Source: Oscillospiraceae bacterium
Lineage (GTDB): Bacteria; Bacillota; Clostridia; Oscillospirales; Oscillospiraceae
Direction: 5' to 3'
NCBI GenBank assembly: GCA_031282225.1
Contig: JAITEC010000058.1
Location: forward strand, 1-6,742
Length of the DNA stretch: 6,742 nt
A model generated the notes under the pieces. It was not told where the DNA came from and searched no databases. It saw only the letters and a program-made list of their open reading frames with translations. Shown piece by piece: positions 6,233 to 6,742 of the stretch; positions within the stretch are counted from its first letter, which is position 1, and the number at the start of each line of letters is the position of its first letter. Position numbers and translations under genes: made by a program.

Positions 6233-6742
6233 ATGTCAAAAGAATGGTCCCCATACGCGGACATTGTAATTAAAAACGCAAAAATCTACACGGTGGATCT
6301 CACAGTCGACGAGATCCGCTCCGGCAAGACGGACTTCACCGTGATAGAAAACGGTTTTGCCGCCGCAAAAGACGGCAGGACCGTCGCCGTCGGCGCCGGG
6401 CACGGCGAGCGCCTCACAGGCGCCGGCACGGCGGTCATAGACGCCGGGGGCAAATGCCTCTTGCCCGGTTTTATCGACTCGCATATGCACGCGATGTTCG
6501 CCGGCACGGAACTCATAGGCGTCAATTTCAAATCCTGCCGCAATAAGGACGAGTTTATTTCGGCTCTGAGCGCACGCGCGCGGGCGACCGCTCAGGGGGC
6601 GTGGATAAAGGGCTGCGAGTGGAACGAACTCGTGTGGGACGTAAAGGAAGCGCCAACGAAGCGCGACCTGGACGCGGCCGCGCCCGACAACCCCGTCATG
6701 TGCTGCCGCCTGTGCCACCACGTATATGCCGTCAACTCAAAG
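6233..6742 (+). CDS. YtcJ-like metal-dependent amidohydrolase (Amidohydro_3), N-terminal part
   Basis: Probable cytoplasmic hydrolase of an amide or related bond. The first 170 residues are visible and the frame is open to the right edge; full proteins are usually about 520-580 residues. The N-terminal beta-sandwich segment ADIVIKNAKIYTVD (9-22) leads to VIDAGGKCLLPGFIDSHMHA, with the metal-binding H84-x-H86 pair. AWIKGCEWNELVWD, APTKRDLDAAAPDNPV and HHVYAVNS then match the YtcJ / N-substituted formamide deformylase (NfdA) group. Residues about 23-40 are longer than the usual link in this family. The ATG at 6233 lies 38 bases after urtE, with AAAGG 12 bases upstream. An in-frame ATG at 6191 overlapping the urtE stop (ATGA) would add 14 arginine-rich residues unlike the family N-terminus. 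No terminator separates it from urtE, so it probably belongs to the same operon. Its substrate cannot be read from this part. Confidence 0.88.
   Translation, partial: MSKEWSPYADIVIKNAKIYTVDLTVDEIRSGKTDFTVIENGFAAAKDGRTVAVGAGHGERLTGAGTAVIDAGGKCLLPGFIDSHMHAMFAGTELIGVNFKSCRNKDEFISALSARARATAQGAWIKGCEWNELVWDVKEAPTKRDLDAAAPDNPVMCCRLCHHVYAVNSK

Noticed and set aside
5445..6254. Long minus-strand open frame (269 codons) opposite urtE
   Set aside because: It lies wholly opposite a clear ATPase gene, its product resembles no family I know, and long antisense frames are common in GC-rich coding DNA.

Overview
The window is GC-rich bacterial chromosome carrying two divergent transcription units. They are separated by a 224-base intergenic region (1348-1571). 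Dense packing, 4-14 base gene overlaps, GTG starts and a sigma-70/A-type promoter with TATAAT all point to bacteria. The solute-binding protein is a lipoprotein, as is usual in monoderm bacteria, so a GC-rich anaerobic member of the Bacillota (Clostridia-like) is my best guess. Synergistota are an alternative. The lineage is inference only.

Left unit, minus strand (1-1347): rnc (RNase III) is followed, with a 14-base overlap, by the start of cca (tRNA CCA-adding nucleotidyltransferase), which runs off the left edge. A well-formed promoter (TTGCCC, 17 bases, TATAAT) lies just upstream of rnc. This is a housekeeping RNA-processing unit.

Right unit, plus strand (1572-6742): a five-gene ABC importer encodes a lipoprotein solute-binding protein, two membrane permeases and two ATPases, then the first 170 residues of a metal-dependent amidohydrolase of the YtcJ/Amidohydro_3 type. 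The order SBP-permease-permease-ATPase-ATPase and many family motifs match the UrtABCDE (urea) / FmdDEF (short-chain amide) branch of the branched-chain amino acid (HAAT) transporter superfamily rather than LivJHMGF. Examples are QNRNMAMCLGI in UrtB, ANENR...IGY in UrtC, LSHGEKQW in UrtD and GRNGVGKTTLL with DEPTEGIQP in UrtE.

How the genes may work together: the lipoprotein captures a small polar amide-like ligand, the UrtBC channel and UrtDE ATPases import it, and the amidohydrolase hydrolyses it or a related compound in the cytoplasm. No urease or urea amidolyase gene is visible. The binding protein also appears to lack a loop that I recall as conserved in true urea-binding UrtA. The actual substrate is therefore open, and an amide or N-substituted formamide is one plausible option. 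This pairing is the most interesting feature of the window. No tRNA, rRNA, CRISPR array or mobile element was seen, and no gene-free stretch exceeds 300 bases.
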